The notes below the pieces were generated by a model. It was not told the origin of the DNA. It saw only the letters and a program-made list of their open reading frames with translations, and ran no database searches. Shown one piece after another: positions 35,506 to 43,993 of a stretch of 64,000 nt of DNA. This DNA is from Alteribacter lacisalsi (GTDB lineage Bacteria > Bacillota > Bacilli > Bacillales > Salisediminibacteriaceae). Where the stretch lies: NCBI RefSeq assembly GCF_003226345.1, contig NZ_PDOF01000001.1, forward strand, positions 744,001 through 808,000. The letters run 5' to 3'. The translations under genes were made by a program, and so were the position numbers. How positions within the stretch are numbered: position 1 is the stretch's first letter; every line of letters begins with the position of its first letter.

Positions 35506-36810
35506 ATGAAAGAATTCAGCGATTTCAATAATACAAATGAGAATAACGGCAAAAAACCAACGGTTGTATTAGCCTACTCCGGCGGACTGGATACGTCGGT
35601 TGCGATTAAATGGATCGAGGAACATTACGGTTACGACGTCATTGCTCTCGGCATTGATGTGGGAGAGGGAAAGGACCTTGACCATATTAAACAGAAAGCT
35701 CTTGATACTGGAGCGAAAGAGGCCATTGTACTGGACGGCAAGGAGGAGTTTGCGAAGGACTATATCCTTCCCGCCCTCAAAGCGAACTGCCTGTATGAAG
35801 GGAAGTATCCTCTGTCCTCTGCCATTTCACGCCCGCTGATTTCCAAAAAGCTCGTCGAGGCTGCCCATGCCCATGGCGCCATCGCTGTTGCCCACGGGTG
35901 CACGGGGAAAGGAAACGACCAGGTTCGTTTTGATGTGTCGATTCAGGCTCTCGACCCTTCCTTGAAAGTAGTTGCCCCAGTCAGAGAGTGGGGGATGAAC
36001 CGTGATGAAGAGATTGCCTACGCCAAGGAAAAAGGGATCGACGTACCGGTAAACACAGAAAAGCCATTCTCGATTGACGCCAATATCTGGGGACGTGCCT
36101 GTGAAGCAGGTGTTCTTGAAGACACTTGGGCAGAAGCACCGGAAGAAGCGTTCGAATGGACCGCACCACTGAGTATGACTCCGGATCAGCCCGAATACGT
36201 CGATATTGAGTTTAAAGAAGGTGTTCCTGTTGCACTGAACGGGGAAGCAATGGATCTTGTTCCACTCATTGAAAAACTCAATCAGATTGGCGGCGCCCAT
36301 GGTGTCGGCCGGATTGATCACGTCGAGAACCGTCTCGTCGGGATCAAATCCCGTGAAGTGTACGAAAACGCCGCTGCCATGATCCTGATTAATGCTCATA
36401 AAGAACTGGAGCTGCTCACGCTGCCGCGTGAAGTCACACAGTATAAAACCCAGGTGGACGGAAAGATGACGGAACTGATTTATGAAGGTCTCTGGTTTTC
36501 ACCGCTTAAAAAAGCACTTGAGGCGTTCATCGATGAAACACAGAAAGTTGTCAGCGGTACAATTAAGGTGAAGCTGCAGAAGGGCATGCATACGGTGGTG
36601 GCAAGAAAATCACCAAATTCCCTATACAACGCAGACCTCGCCACATATTCAAAAGGTGATGCTTTCGATCATAAAGCAGCAGAAGGTTTCATTAAACTGT
36701 TTGGTCTGTCCACGAAAGTGTATGCAGATGTTCATGCCGCCAAAGGAGGTGCAGCCTCGTGTCAAAGCTCTGGGGAGGACGTTTCACAAAAACCACAAAT
36801 GAACTCGTAG
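35506..36810 (+). CDS. argG: Argininosuccinate synthase
   Basis: This 434-residue enzyme joins citrulline and aspartate with ATP in arginine synthesis. The N-type ATP-binding loop [15 protein letters not shown] lies at about 24-38, later than usual because of an N-terminal extension of some 18 polar residues. [14 protein letters not shown] and [13 protein letters not shown] are further family motifs. The protein is about 30 residues longer than the ~403 typical; its C terminus runs 52 bases into argH. The start follows GAGGAGAG. It forms an operon with argH. Confidence 0.95.
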   Translation: MKEFSDFNNTNENNGKKPTVVLAYSGGLDTSVAIKWIEEHYGYDVIALGIDVGEGKDLDHIKQKALDTGAKEAIVLDGKEEFAKDYILPALKANCLYEGKYPLSSAISRPLISKKLVEAAHAHGAIAVAHGCTGKGNDQVRFDVSIQALDPSLKVVAPVREWGMNRDEEIAYAKEKGIDVPVNTEKPFSIDANIWGRACEAGVLEDTWAEAPEEAFEWTAPLSMTPDQPEYVDIEFKEGVPVALNGEAMDLVPLIEKLNQIGGAHGVGRIDHVENRLVGIKSREVYENAAAMILINAHKELELLTLPREVTQYKTQVDGKMTELIYEGLWFSPLKKALEAFIDETQKVVSGTIKVKLQKGMHTVVARKSPNSLYNADLATYSKGDAFDHKAAEGFIKLFGLSTKVYADVHAAKGGAASCQSSGEDVSQKPQMNS

Positions 36811-38135
36811 ACCAGCTTACTGCTTCGATCAGCTTTGATAAGAAGCTGGCGAACGAGGATATTCAGGGGAGTATCGCCCACGTTCAGATGCTCGCTGAAC
36901 AGGGGATCATTACAGAAGATGAAGCCGATCAGATTAAAGAGGGCCTCCTCCGTGTAAAAGAAAAGTATGATCAGGGCGTCCTGATCTTTTCGGAAGCAGA
37001 TGAAGACATTCACATGAACATTGAAAAATTCCTTATCGAAGAAATCGGCTCAGTCGGGGGAAAGCTGCATACGGGCCGGAGCCGGAACGATCAGGTTGCA
37101 ACCGATATGCACCTGTATTTAAAAAACCATACCGAGACTGTAATCGAACTCCTGGAAAACGTACAGAAGGCGATTGTCAGTCAGGCTGAAGCCCATGTTT
37201 ACACGATGATTCCAGGGTACACCCATCTGCAGCGGGCTCAGCCGGTCTCTTTTGCCCACCACCTGCTTGCCTACTTCTGGATGATCGAGCGGGATAAAGA
37301 GCGTTTTCAGGACAGCCTCAAACGGGTGGATGTCTGTCCTTTGGGAGCAGGCGCCATGGCGGGAACCACATTTCCGATTGACCGGGAGCGTACTGCAGAG
37401 CTTCTCGGCTTCAGCAGTGTGTATCCGAACAGCATGGATGCGGTCAGCGACCGGGACTTTATTCTGGAGTTCCTCAGCGCTTCTTCCATTCTCATGATGC
37501 ATATCTCACGCCTGTCTGAAGAACTTGTGATCTGGAGCAGTGAGGAATTTAATTTTATTGAGTTGGATGACTCTTTCTGTACCGGTTCAAGCATAATGCC
37601 TCAAAAGAAGAATCCGGATGTTCCTGAACTGCTTCGGGCTAAGACTGGACGTGTCTATGGGGACCTCGTTGGTCTTCTAACCGTGTTGAAAGGGCTGCCG
37701 CTTGCCTACAACAAGGATATGCAGGAAGACAAAGAGGGCATGTTTGATACAGTGGAAACTGTTGAAGGCTCACTCAGCCTGCTTGCACCGCTTCTGTCTA
37801 CAATGAACGTGAATACGGATACGATGAAGAAAGCGGTCACCAGTGACTACAGCAACGCAACGGATCTTGCTGATTATCTGGTGAAAAAAGGGATGGCGTT
37901 CAGAGATGCCCATGCGGTAACAGGGCAGGTCGTCCTTGAGGCGATTCAGAAGGGAAGCGTTCTTCTTGAACTTGACCTTGCTGACTACAAAGAACACAGT
38001 GAATTATTTGAAGCTGATGTGTTTGAAGCCATTGCACCGGAGAACGTTGTCGGCAGACGAAACAGCCAGGGAGGAACAGCATTTAAGCAGGTAGAGCATC
38101 AACTGGAACTTGCTAAAGAAAAGCTGAAGAAATAG
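36759..38135 (+). CDS. argH: Argininosuccinate lyase
   Basis: This 458-residue enzyme splits argininosuccinate into arginine and fumarate, the last step of arginine synthesis. The fumarase/aspartase superfamily signature is [15 protein letters not shown] (about 280-294), and [13 protein letters not shown] carries further catalytic residues. The start is GTG 36759 behind AAAGGAGGTG, inside the end of argG. The 52-base overlap makes coupled translation likely. A strong terminator follows. Confidence 0.96.
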   Translation: MSKLWGGRFTKTTNELVDQLTASISFDKKLANEDIQGSIAHVQMLAEQGIITEDEADQIKEGLLRVKEKYDQGVLIFSEADEDIHMNIEKFLIEEIGSVGGKLHTGRSRNDQVATDMHLYLKNHTETVIELLENVQKAIVSQAEAHVYTMIPGYTHLQRAQPVSFAHHLLAYFWMIERDKERFQDSLKRVDVCPLGAGAMAGTTFPIDRERTAELLGFSSVYPNSMDAVSDRDFILEFLSASSILMMHISRLSEELVIWSSEEFNFIELDDSFCTGSSIMPQKKNPDVPELLRAKTGRVYGDLVGLLTVLKGLPLAYNKDMQEDKEGMFDTVETVEGSLSLLAPLLSTMNVNTDTMKKAVTSDYSNATDLADYLVKKGMAFRDAHAVTGQVVLEAIQKGSVLLELDLADYKEHSELFEADVFEAIAPENVVGRRNSQGGTAFKQVEHQLELAKEKLKK

Positions 38136-38153
38136 ACAGTTTCCAATTCAATC

Positions 38154-38201
38154 GGGGCAGAGCCTGCGGGAGACACTTCCGCGGGTTCTGCCCCTCGCTT
38201 T
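38154..38201 (+). terminator. Terminator of argGH
   Basis: GGGGCAGA (38154-38161) pairs with TCTGCCCC (38187-38194), with further pairing GCGGGA/TTCCGC inside, followed by TCGCTTTAT. The T tract is weak. Confidence 0.7.
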
Positions 38202-38337
38202 ATCCTGATAATGCGTTATTGTGAACAGACACCTGTGCATTTGGGAGGATGCCTGCGCTTTTCTTACCCTAATGCCGATAGGCGCTCCTTACTTGGAATT
38301 GCAACATAGTTTCTTGCTTCATACCGGTTCTTCGCAT

Positions 38338-38366
38338 TTTAACATTTGGGCTTTTTGGCATATAAT
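38338..38366 (+). promoter_or_regulatory. Possible promoter of yjbC
   Basis: A perfect TATAAT (38361-38366) lies 17 bases after TTTAAC (38338-38343), about 60 bases upstream of the yjbC start. Confidence 0.4.
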
Positions 38367-38427
38367 AAAGTTAGAAAAGCTCTGCACAGGCGCAAGGCGG
38401 AGCAGAAACTATGGAGGTAACGGGCAA

Positions 38428-38997
38428 ATGAACTGGTATGACAAGCTCAATCAGTATTTTCCGGTCGAAGAAATGAAATCCAGGGAGCATATGGATCTGC
38501 TTCTTAAGGAAAAGAAAGACATTTACAAGAAAGATGAAAGCGAATACCATGTACTTATGTATGTGGAAGCGAAGGATTTCATCTTCATCGACTACTTGTT
38601 CGTCTCTAAAAAAGCCCGCGGAAAAGGGATCGGTAAGAAGCTCCTTGACAAGCTCAAGCAGCGTAACAAACCGATTATCCTGGAAGTGGAACCGGTGGAT
38701 TACGAGGATACGGATACAGAAAAACGCCAGCGGTTTTATAAACGTGAAGGTTTTGAGCACGCAAAATCCATCGGCTACCGGAGACGTTCTCTTGATACAG
38801 GAGAAATTAACGAAATGGAAATTCTCTACTGGTCACCGACGAACGAATCTGAAGAAAGCATCTATAATAAAATGAGACAGACATATGAAACGATTCATAC
38901 GTACAAAGATGAAGAACTGTACGGAGAATCCTATGAGGAAACGGATAAAGTGTTCTCTTTTGAAGAAAAGGATGAAAAAGCTCGGCCGGAGGCATAA
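38428..38997 (+). CDS. yjbC: YjbC-like GNAT acetyltransferase
   Basis: This 189-residue protein has a GNAT core with the acetyl-CoA loop SKKARGKGIGKKLLDKL (about 69-85) and the typical RFYKREGFEHAKSIGY segment. An acidic C-terminal tail (about 145-189) extends beyond the fold. In B. subtilis yjbC lies directly upstream of spx and is stress-induced; the same order is seen here. The acetyl acceptor is unknown. ATG 38428 follows GGAGGT with nine bases; the frame upstream lacks a ribosome site. Confidence 0.82.
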   Translation: MNWYDKLNQYFPVEEMKSREHMDLLLKEKKDIYKKDESEYHVLMYVEAKDFIFIDYLFVSKKARGKGIGKKLLDKLKQRNKPIILEVEPVDYEDTDTEKRQRFYKREGFEHAKSIGYRRRSLDTGEINEMEILYWSPTNESEESIYNKMRQTYETIHTYKDEELYGESYEETDKVFSFEEKDEKARPEA

Positions 38998-39037
38998 GCC
39001 GCTCAAACGGCCGGAGAAAAAAAGGAGTGACTTTTCG

Positions 39038-39169
39038 ATGAAGGGAAAAGAAAAACGTCGTAAAAACCGGAAGAAGCAGCTGTGGCAGGACCTGTTGAAA
39101 CGGAAATGGAACGAAGTGAATCGGATCCCGCGCCGTGAACCTACGTCGCAGTCGAAAACAATCGCCTGA
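39038..39169 (+). CDS. Small basic protein (43 residues)
   Basis: ATG 39038 follows AAAGGAG by nine bases and encodes a 43-residue, strongly basic peptide (MKGKEKRRKNRKKQLWQDLL then KRKWNEVNRIPRREP). The acidic yjbC tail ends 41 bases upstream, and a terminator lies 35 bases downstream. I do not recognise a family; it could bind nucleic acid or a partner, but that is only composition-based. Confidence 0.5.
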   Translation: MKGKEKRRKNRKKQLWQDLLKRKWNEVNRIPRREPTSQSKTIA

Positions 39170-39203
39170 TCATCCGGTTCGTAAAGGATTCTAAAAAAAA
39201 GTG

Positions 39204-39238
39204 AAAAAACTGTCCCTGCCGACCGGGGGCAGTTTTTC
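39204..39238 (+). terminator. Terminator after yjbC and the small basic ORF
   Basis: AAAAACTGTCCC pairs with GGGGGCAGTTTTT around TGCCGACC, ending in TTTTT. Confidence 0.8.
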
Positions 39239-39319
39239 CATGTTACAATTACAATTATATAGTGAGAATACATACATATAAATGATAATGAAAAGGCTCT
39301 CATGGAGGGGCTGTTATCC

Positions 39320-39379
39320 GTGAAACAGTACTGTGCCCGTTTATGTGCAGAACTTCTCAATCTTTTCGTGAAAAAATAA
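39320..39379 (+). CDS. Possible 19-residue peptide upstream of spx
   Basis: GTG 39320 lies nine bases after GGAGGGG and opens MKQYCARLCAELLNLFVKK before TAA. Nothing else supports it. The remaining part of 39170-39605 holds the spx promoter and AT-rich sequence. Confidence 0.2.
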   Translation: MKQYCARLCAELLNLFVKK

Positions 39380-39487
39380 CCCGAAAAATGTTTAATATTA
39401 TTGGATGCGTGGTAAATAAAATGTATATCTGCTCGAAAAAAGTTGTACAACGTGTATAACGACCGTACATGTTTTTGATAAAGACAC

Positions 39488-39516
39488 TAGTCAAATTGGA
39501 ATGATTATTGTATAAT
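39488..39516 (+). promoter_or_regulatory. Probable spx promoter
   Basis: TAGTCA (39488-39493) and TATAAT (39511-39516) are 17 bases apart, about 90 bases upstream of the spx ATG. Confidence 0.5.
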
Positions 39517-39605
39517 AAGAGTTGTAACTTTACTACATGAGAGAGCAGACAATGCACTTTTCTTATACATGCAGTCTATATGAATGGAAGGGAGAATCGG
39601 TTTAC

Positions 39606-40007
39606 ATGGTAACGCTGTTCACATCGCCAAGTTGCACTTCATGCCGAAAAGCTAAAGCATGGCTTCAGGAGCACGATATCGCATTTGTGGAACGTAACAT
39701 CTTTTCCGAACCATTATCAGTGGATGAAGTGAAAGAGGTGGTCCGTATGACAGAAGACGGCACCGACGAAATTATCTCCACACGATCCAAAGTCTTCCAG
39801 GAGCTTGAAGTAGATATTAATGATATGCCTCTTCAGGACCTGTTTCAGCTGATCAGTGATCATCCCGGGCTTCTGCGTCGTCCGATTATTCTGGACGAAA
39901 AACGCATTCAGGTCGGGTACAACGAAGCTGAAATCCGCCGGTTCCTGCCGCGGAAAGTACGTACATTCCAGCTTCAGGAAGCTGCCAAAAAGCTCGTAAA
40001 CGAATAA
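39606..40007 (+). CDS. spx: Transcriptional regulator Spx
   Basis: This 133-residue ArsC-like protein contacts RNA polymerase alpha-CTD and switches on thiol-stress genes. The redox switch C10-T-S-C13 is intact in [11 protein letters not shown], and the [17 protein letters not shown] segment is characteristic. Length is near the 131 residues of B. subtilis Spx. I chose ATG 39606 behind AAGGGAG; the frame extends upstream to 39537 without a site. Its ClpXP adaptor YjbH is encoded about 8 kb downstream. Confidence 0.95.
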   Translation: MVTLFTSPSCTSCRKAKAWLQEHDIAFVERNIFSEPLSVDEVKEVVRMTEDGTDEIISTRSKVFQELEVDINDMPLQDLFQLISDHPGLLRRPIILDEKRIQVGYNEAEIRRFLPRKVRTFQLQEAAKKLVNE

Positions 40008-40011
40008 ATGC

Positions 40012-40050
40012 AAAAGCCTTCTGTCCAATGCAGAAGGCTTTCTGTTTTTT
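40012..40050 (+). terminator. Terminator of spx
   Basis: AAAGCCTTCTG (40013-40023) pairs with CAGAAGGCTTT (40031-40041), followed by CTGTTTTTTT. Confidence 0.9.
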
Positions 40051-40077
40051 TAAGGAGGCTGTTTTCGGATCCATTGT

Positions 40078-40260
40078 TGTTTTCTGCGCTGCAGGCCGAC
40101 GCTTTCCGCGGGCAACGCCTCAGCCTCCTCGGGAGCTTTTCTACTTCTTCCTCTTCCAGTCCAGCTCCGAGGTACATGCGTCGAAGCAACTCGCAGCCTA
40201 TTCGTGGTGAAGTTGCTCGTTGTTGCTTTTCCCGCAGTCGCGGCATTTCGCTACGAAATT
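40078..40260 (-). repeat. Dispersed intergenic element, copy g (long subtype)
   Basis: Read on the minus strand it has CGAGGAGGCTGAGGC and TTGCCCGCGGAAAGCGTC plus the alternative 5' half GGCTGCGAGTTGCTTCGACG and GAGGAAGAAG that only copy a shares. It lies between the convergent spx and yjbE genes; the rest of that gap shows no gene. Confidence 0.75.
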
Positions 40261-40354
40261 AGTGCTAGTTAATAGCAGCAATTTTACGAAAAGAACTTTT
40301 CAGGGAGCGGCTGCTCATCTTTCCTGTCTGAGCCAATGTCATGCCCTGGACTGC

Positions 40355-41029
40355 TCACGTTCGGATAATGATAACTCTGCTGATCCGGTTACGAAGCCAT
40401 CCTGCAGCCAGAACAACGGTAATCATTACACATGAAAATGCGAAAACGGACAAGCCGTGGTATAACAGCCAGAAATAGATAAAGGATTCGTGAGCAATCA
40501 TTCCCGAAGCTGTGAACGTCAGGACAGCGGCACCCATATACAAGATGGAGGGGACTTTCTTCATTGCCCACAAAATCAACCGGCTTCCCCAAATGAGAAT
40601 TGGCACACTGATCAGCAGTCCAATAAAGACCAGGATGATGTTTCCGTCAGCTGCTCCTGCAACAGCAAGGACGTTATCAAAACCCATGACCACATCCGCA
40701 ACTACGATTGTCCTGATCGCACCAGCCATACTGGCTGCTCCGGTTATGGCGGCACCACCTTCGTCAGCAGTAAGCAGTCTGTACGCAATATAGAGTAATA
40801 AAACACCGCCGATTCCCATTAAATAAGGTATAGACAATAAATGAATGGCAATAACGGTTAACAAGCCTCTGGCAGCAATCGCGAACACAATTCCGATTGT
40901 AATGGCTTTATTTCTTAAATGAGGGGGAAGTTTGCGGCAGGCCATCGCCACAACGATCGCATTGTCACCGCCAAGAATCAGATCTATTCCAATAATGGTC
41001 AGCAAAGCGACAAAAAAATCTGAATTCAA
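40355..41029 (-). CDS. yjbE: YjbE-like TerC-family membrane protein
   Basis: This 224-residue membrane protein has seven or so hydrophobic segments and the TerC signatures GIDLILGGDNAIVVAMA and MGFDNVLAVAGA, each with metal-binding acidic residues. TerC proteins act in Mn2+ handling, including metalation of secreted enzymes. The start is TTG 41029, nine bases behind GGAGG; upstream codons have no site. Its position between spx and mecA matches B. subtilis yjbE. No yybP-ykoY element is visible in its leader. Confidence 0.85.
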   Translation of the reverse strand: MNSDFFVALLTIIGIDLILGGDNAIVVAMACRKLPPHLRNKAITIGIVFAIAARGLLTVIAIHLLSIPYLMGIGGVLLLYIAYRLLTADEGGAAITGAASMAGAIRTIVVADVVMGFDNVLAVAGAADGNIILVFIGLLISVPILIWGSRLILWAMKKVPSILYMGAAVLTFTASGMIAHESFIYFWLLYHGLSVFAFSCVMITVVLAAGWLRNRISRVIIIRT

Positions 41030-41315
41030 CGGTTGATTCCTCCCTCCATAAACGATAAAATCATCTAAAACCAGTTTATTAATGGATATGGAACGTCTGT
41101 TAAAAGTCATTTCATAATACTTTATACAACTTGTACCTTAATCAGAACCCAGAAGAGACAAGATGAATGTGAGCAGGACTATTTCATTTGAGCGGCAGTT
41201 CTTTTAGAATAGAGAATAAGCCCCATTTGATTGAAACAGCATCATTCAGGGTAAACATTGACAACAGCGAAGACAGATTGGCGTGCACCAACTCTCAATC
41301 GGAAGGGTGAGCAAC

Positions 41316-41963
41316 ATGGAGATCGAACGCGTAAATGATACAACGCTAAAATTTTTCATCACATATAAAGATATAGAAAAACGCGGTTTTGACAAGGACG
41401 AAATCTGGTATAACCGCGAGCGCGGTGAAGAGCTTTTCTTTGAAATGATGAATGAAGCAAACGACCAGGAAAACTTTGAAATTGATGGTCCACTCTGGGT
41501 TCAGGTTCATGCTCTTGAACGCGGTCTGGAAGTCATTGTTACCCGGGGGCAGGTAAATGATGGAAACGTCAAGCTTGAAATCCCTGTGGGGGATGAAAAA
41601 GATGATCAGAGTGTGGATGACAACATTGCTGATATGCTTGAAGGGCGGCTTCGCACCGACGACGACGGGGAAAAGGAACTCACCCTCAGCATTGTCATCG
41701 GCTTTAATGATTTTGAAGACGTGATCAGCCTCAGTAAGGCATTTAATGAAGAGGTGGAAACGAGCCTGTACCATTTTGAAGGCCGTTACTATATCTACGT
41801 GACACTGGACGAACGCTTTACTGATGAAATACAGGATAATCACCTGAGCCGCATGCTGGAGTACGGTTATGAGTCGGACATCACCATTCACCGTATTCGT
41901 GAATACGGAAAAGAAATTGTAGGGGAGAATGCCCTCGAAGTAATCAGCGGACAATTTGACTAG
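41316..41963 (+). CDS. mecA: Adaptor protein MecA
   Basis: This 215-residue adaptor delivers substrates such as ComK to ClpCP. The N-terminal substrate domain begins MEIERVNDTTLKFFITYKDI, an acidic linker lies around 95-115, and the C-terminal ClpC-binding domain starts about 125 (LTLSIVIGFNDFEDVISLSK). Length is close to the 218 of B. subtilis. I chose ATG 41316 behind GGAAGGGTGAG. It ends in a terminator seven bases after the stop. Confidence 0.95.
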   Translation: MEIERVNDTTLKFFITYKDIEKRGFDKDEIWYNRERGEELFFEMMNEANDQENFEIDGPLWVQVHALERGLEVIVTRGQVNDGNVKLEIPVGDEKDDQSVDDNIADMLEGRLRTDDDGEKELTLSIVIGFNDFEDVISLSKAFNEEVETSLYHFEGRYYIYVTLDERFTDEIQDNHLSRMLEYGYESDITIHRIREYGKEIVGENALEVISGQFD

Positions 41964-41969
41964 AAAAGG

Positions 41970-41994
41970 AGCCGATTCTGCGTCGGCTTTTTTT
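41970..41994 (+). terminator. Terminator of mecA
   Basis: AGCCGA and TCGGCT form a short stem around TTCTGCG, followed by seven T. Confidence 0.8.
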
Positions 41995-42240
41995 ATTTTT
42001 GAGTAAAACGATATTCGTTAACCTTGATCTTTACAAGGGAACGAATGGTGTGCAGCACAGCGATTACAAGATCAAGCGGCAGGAAGTATACTGGAGAAAG
42101 AAGCGGTTGCTCAGCCATCTTCAGGAAAATGACTGTTCCTCTTTCCAGGATCTGTTTCCGCCCTTACTATCCAAGCTGTGTTTCAGTTATAATAGAGAGA
42201 GCACGTACCCTTGATGAGACAAAGAGAAGAGGGAAAGCGG

Positions 42241-43752
42241 ATGTTAAAAAGACTTCAGGTTATTCTTTTTCTTGCAATTATCGTAGGAGCATTGTTTTTG
42301 ACACAGGCATACTGGGAAGGCTGGCTTGTGGGATGGGCTTCAATTTTCTTTTCACTCACGGCGTTTTTTATCGGCGTTGTGATCTTCTTTGAAAATCGGA
42401 ACCCGACAAGAACGCTTACGTGGCTGATTGTTCTTGGCGTATTTCCGGTACTCGGCTTTGTTTTTTATCTGATGTTCGGACAGAATTACCGGAAACGAAA
42501 ATCGTTTACAAAAAAAGCGATTATGGATGAGCAGGCCTTTTATAAAATTGAGGGGAACCGACCTCTTGATGAAGAACAGCTCGGAATGATGGGGGGAAAT
42601 CAGCAGAAGCTGTTCCGCCTGGCACACCGGCTTGCGAACAATCCTATTTCTTTTCAGACGGACACGAGAGTGCTGACGGATGGAAAAGAAACCTTTGCCC
42701 ACATCAAGCGGGCGCTGAATGCTGCGGAAGATCATATTCATATGGAGTATTACATTGTGCGTGATGACGGTTTGGGCCGGGAGATTAAGGATATTCTCAT
42801 GAAAAAAGCGAAAGAAGGGGTGGAAGTCCGCTTCTTATTTGACGCTGTCGGCTGCTGGAAGCTTCCGAAAGGATACATAAATGAACTTCGTGAAGCCGGA
42901 GTGGAAATGGTCTCTTTTTCACCCGTGAGGCTGCCGTTTTTTACGAACAAAATTAATTACCGGAATCACAGAAAAATCATTGTAGTGGACACGAACTATG
43001 CCTTTATCGGGGGCTTGAATATCGGAGACGAATATCTGGGTAAAAGCAGTTACTTCGGTCACTGGCGGGACACTCACCTGATGGTCAGGGGGGAGGCAGT
43101 CAGAAGCCTGCAGCTGATTTTTCTCAGAGACTGGTATTATGCCACTGGAGAGACCGCTCTTAAGCCAGGATATCTGAGTCCCTCATTGCCGGATACTGAA
43201 CACACCGGTGGTGTCCAGATGATCGCCAGCGGTCCCGACAGTCGCTGGGAGGTTATTAAAAAGCTTTTCTTCACTATGATCACTTCTGCAAGAAAATCGA
43301 TCTGGATTGCTAGCCCCTACTTCATACCGGATGAAGACATGCTGTCGGCTATTAAAATTGCAGCACTGGGCGGTATCGATGTAAGGATTCTCGTTCCGAG
43401 CAGACCGGATAAGCGGATTGTGTTTCACGCTTCACGGTCCTATTTTCCCGAGCTGCTTGATGCTGGCGTCAAAATTTACGAGTATCACCGGGGATTTATG
43501 CACAGTAAGATCATTATCGTTGATAACGAAATTGCGTCGATCGGGACAGCGAACATGGATATGCGCAGTTTTCATCTCAACTTTGAAGTGAATGCTTTCC
43601 TGTATAAGACAAGAAGCGTGGAAGCCCTTGCCAGTGATTTTATCTACGACATGGAGCACTCAAACGTCATTCGCAAGGACACATTTATCCGGCGTTCCTT
43701 TTTTTACAAAATCATCGAATCCACATCGCGTCTGCTCTCCCCGCTGTTGTAA
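42241..43752 (+). CDS. cls: Cardiolipin synthase (phospholipase D superfamily)
   Basis: This 503-residue membrane enzyme makes cardiolipin from phosphatidylglycerol. Two N-terminal membrane segments are followed by two HKD motifs: NHRKIIVVDTNYAFIGG and MHSKIIIVDNEIASIGTAN. I chose ATG 42241 behind GAGGGAA; TTG and ATG codons 27-30 bases upstream lack a site. A TATAAT at 42188-42193 may be its -10. Several bacilli have cls between mecA and coiA. Confidence 0.93.
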   Translation: MLKRLQVILFLAIIVGALFLTQAYWEGWLVGWASIFFSLTAFFIGVVIFFENRNPTRTLTWLIVLGVFPVLGFVFYLMFGQNYRKRKSFTKKAIMDEQAFYKIEGNRPLDEEQLGMMGGNQQKLFRLAHRLANNPISFQTDTRVLTDGKETFAHIKRALNAAEDHIHMEYYIVRDDGLGREIKDILMKKAKEGVEVRFLFDAVGCWKLPKGYINELREAGVEMVSFSPVRLPFFTNKINYRNHRKIIVVDTNYAFIGGLNIGDEYLGKSSYFGHWRDTHLMVRGEAVRSLQLIFLRDWYYATGETALKPGYLSPSLPDTEHTGGVQMIASGPDSRWEVIKKLFFTMITSARKSIWIASPYFIPDEDMLSAIKIAALGGIDVRILVPSRPDKRIVFHASRSYFPELLDAGVKIYEYHRGFMHSKIIIVDNEIASIGTANMDMRSFHLNFEVNAFLYKTRSVEALASDFIYDMEHSNVIRKDTFIRRSFFYKIIESTSRLLSPLL

Positions 43753-43785
43753 CTGAAAGTGCTGAGCAGAACGAGCCATAAGAGT

Positions 43786-43813
43786 AAGGCCCTCACCACG
43801 AAGGGCCTTTTTT
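43786..43813 (+). terminator. Terminator of cls
   Basis: AAGGCCCT (43786-43793) pairs with AGGGCCTT (43802-43809), followed by TTTT. Confidence 0.85.
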
Positions 43814-43825
43814 GATTTGCAACAT

Positions 43826-43911
43826 GGGGACGGTTCTTTCTTAACATTTCTTAAAAGCCGGTGCAGGTAATGCTAACAGGTGTACAAAAATGTAATATGA
43901 GAAACGTCCCT
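43826..43911. repeat. Palindromic element with GGGGACGGTTC arm
   Basis: GGGACGGTTCT at 43827-43837 is complementary (10 of 11) to AGAAACGTCCC at 43900-43910, about 60 bases away. The GGGGACGGTTC motif is one I associate with intergenic palindromes of Bacillaceae. Confidence 0.4.
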
Positions 43912-43993
43912 GCTTTATCATCTTGAAAACATCTTGAACATACGTTCCCCACTTTGTATAATGAATGTATCGCAATCGAAAGGACCGATGCCT

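Noticed and set aside
39270-39300. A Fur box near spx
   Set aside because: AAATGATAATGA gives only one half-match to the Fur consensus and no second half is present.
38833-39450. A 205-residue open frame on the minus strand rich in Phe and Arg
   Set aside because: It runs antisense to yjbC and the small basic gene and across a terminator; no ribosome site or recognisable domain.
40355-41315. A yybP-ykoY riboswitch upstream of yjbE
   Set aside because: I looked for the GGGGAGTAG and AAGACCTTT blocks on the minus strand upstream of the start and did not find them.
41999-42214. A 71-residue plus-strand frame before cls
   Set aside because: It starts with TTG inside the T tract of the mecA terminator and has no ribosome site.
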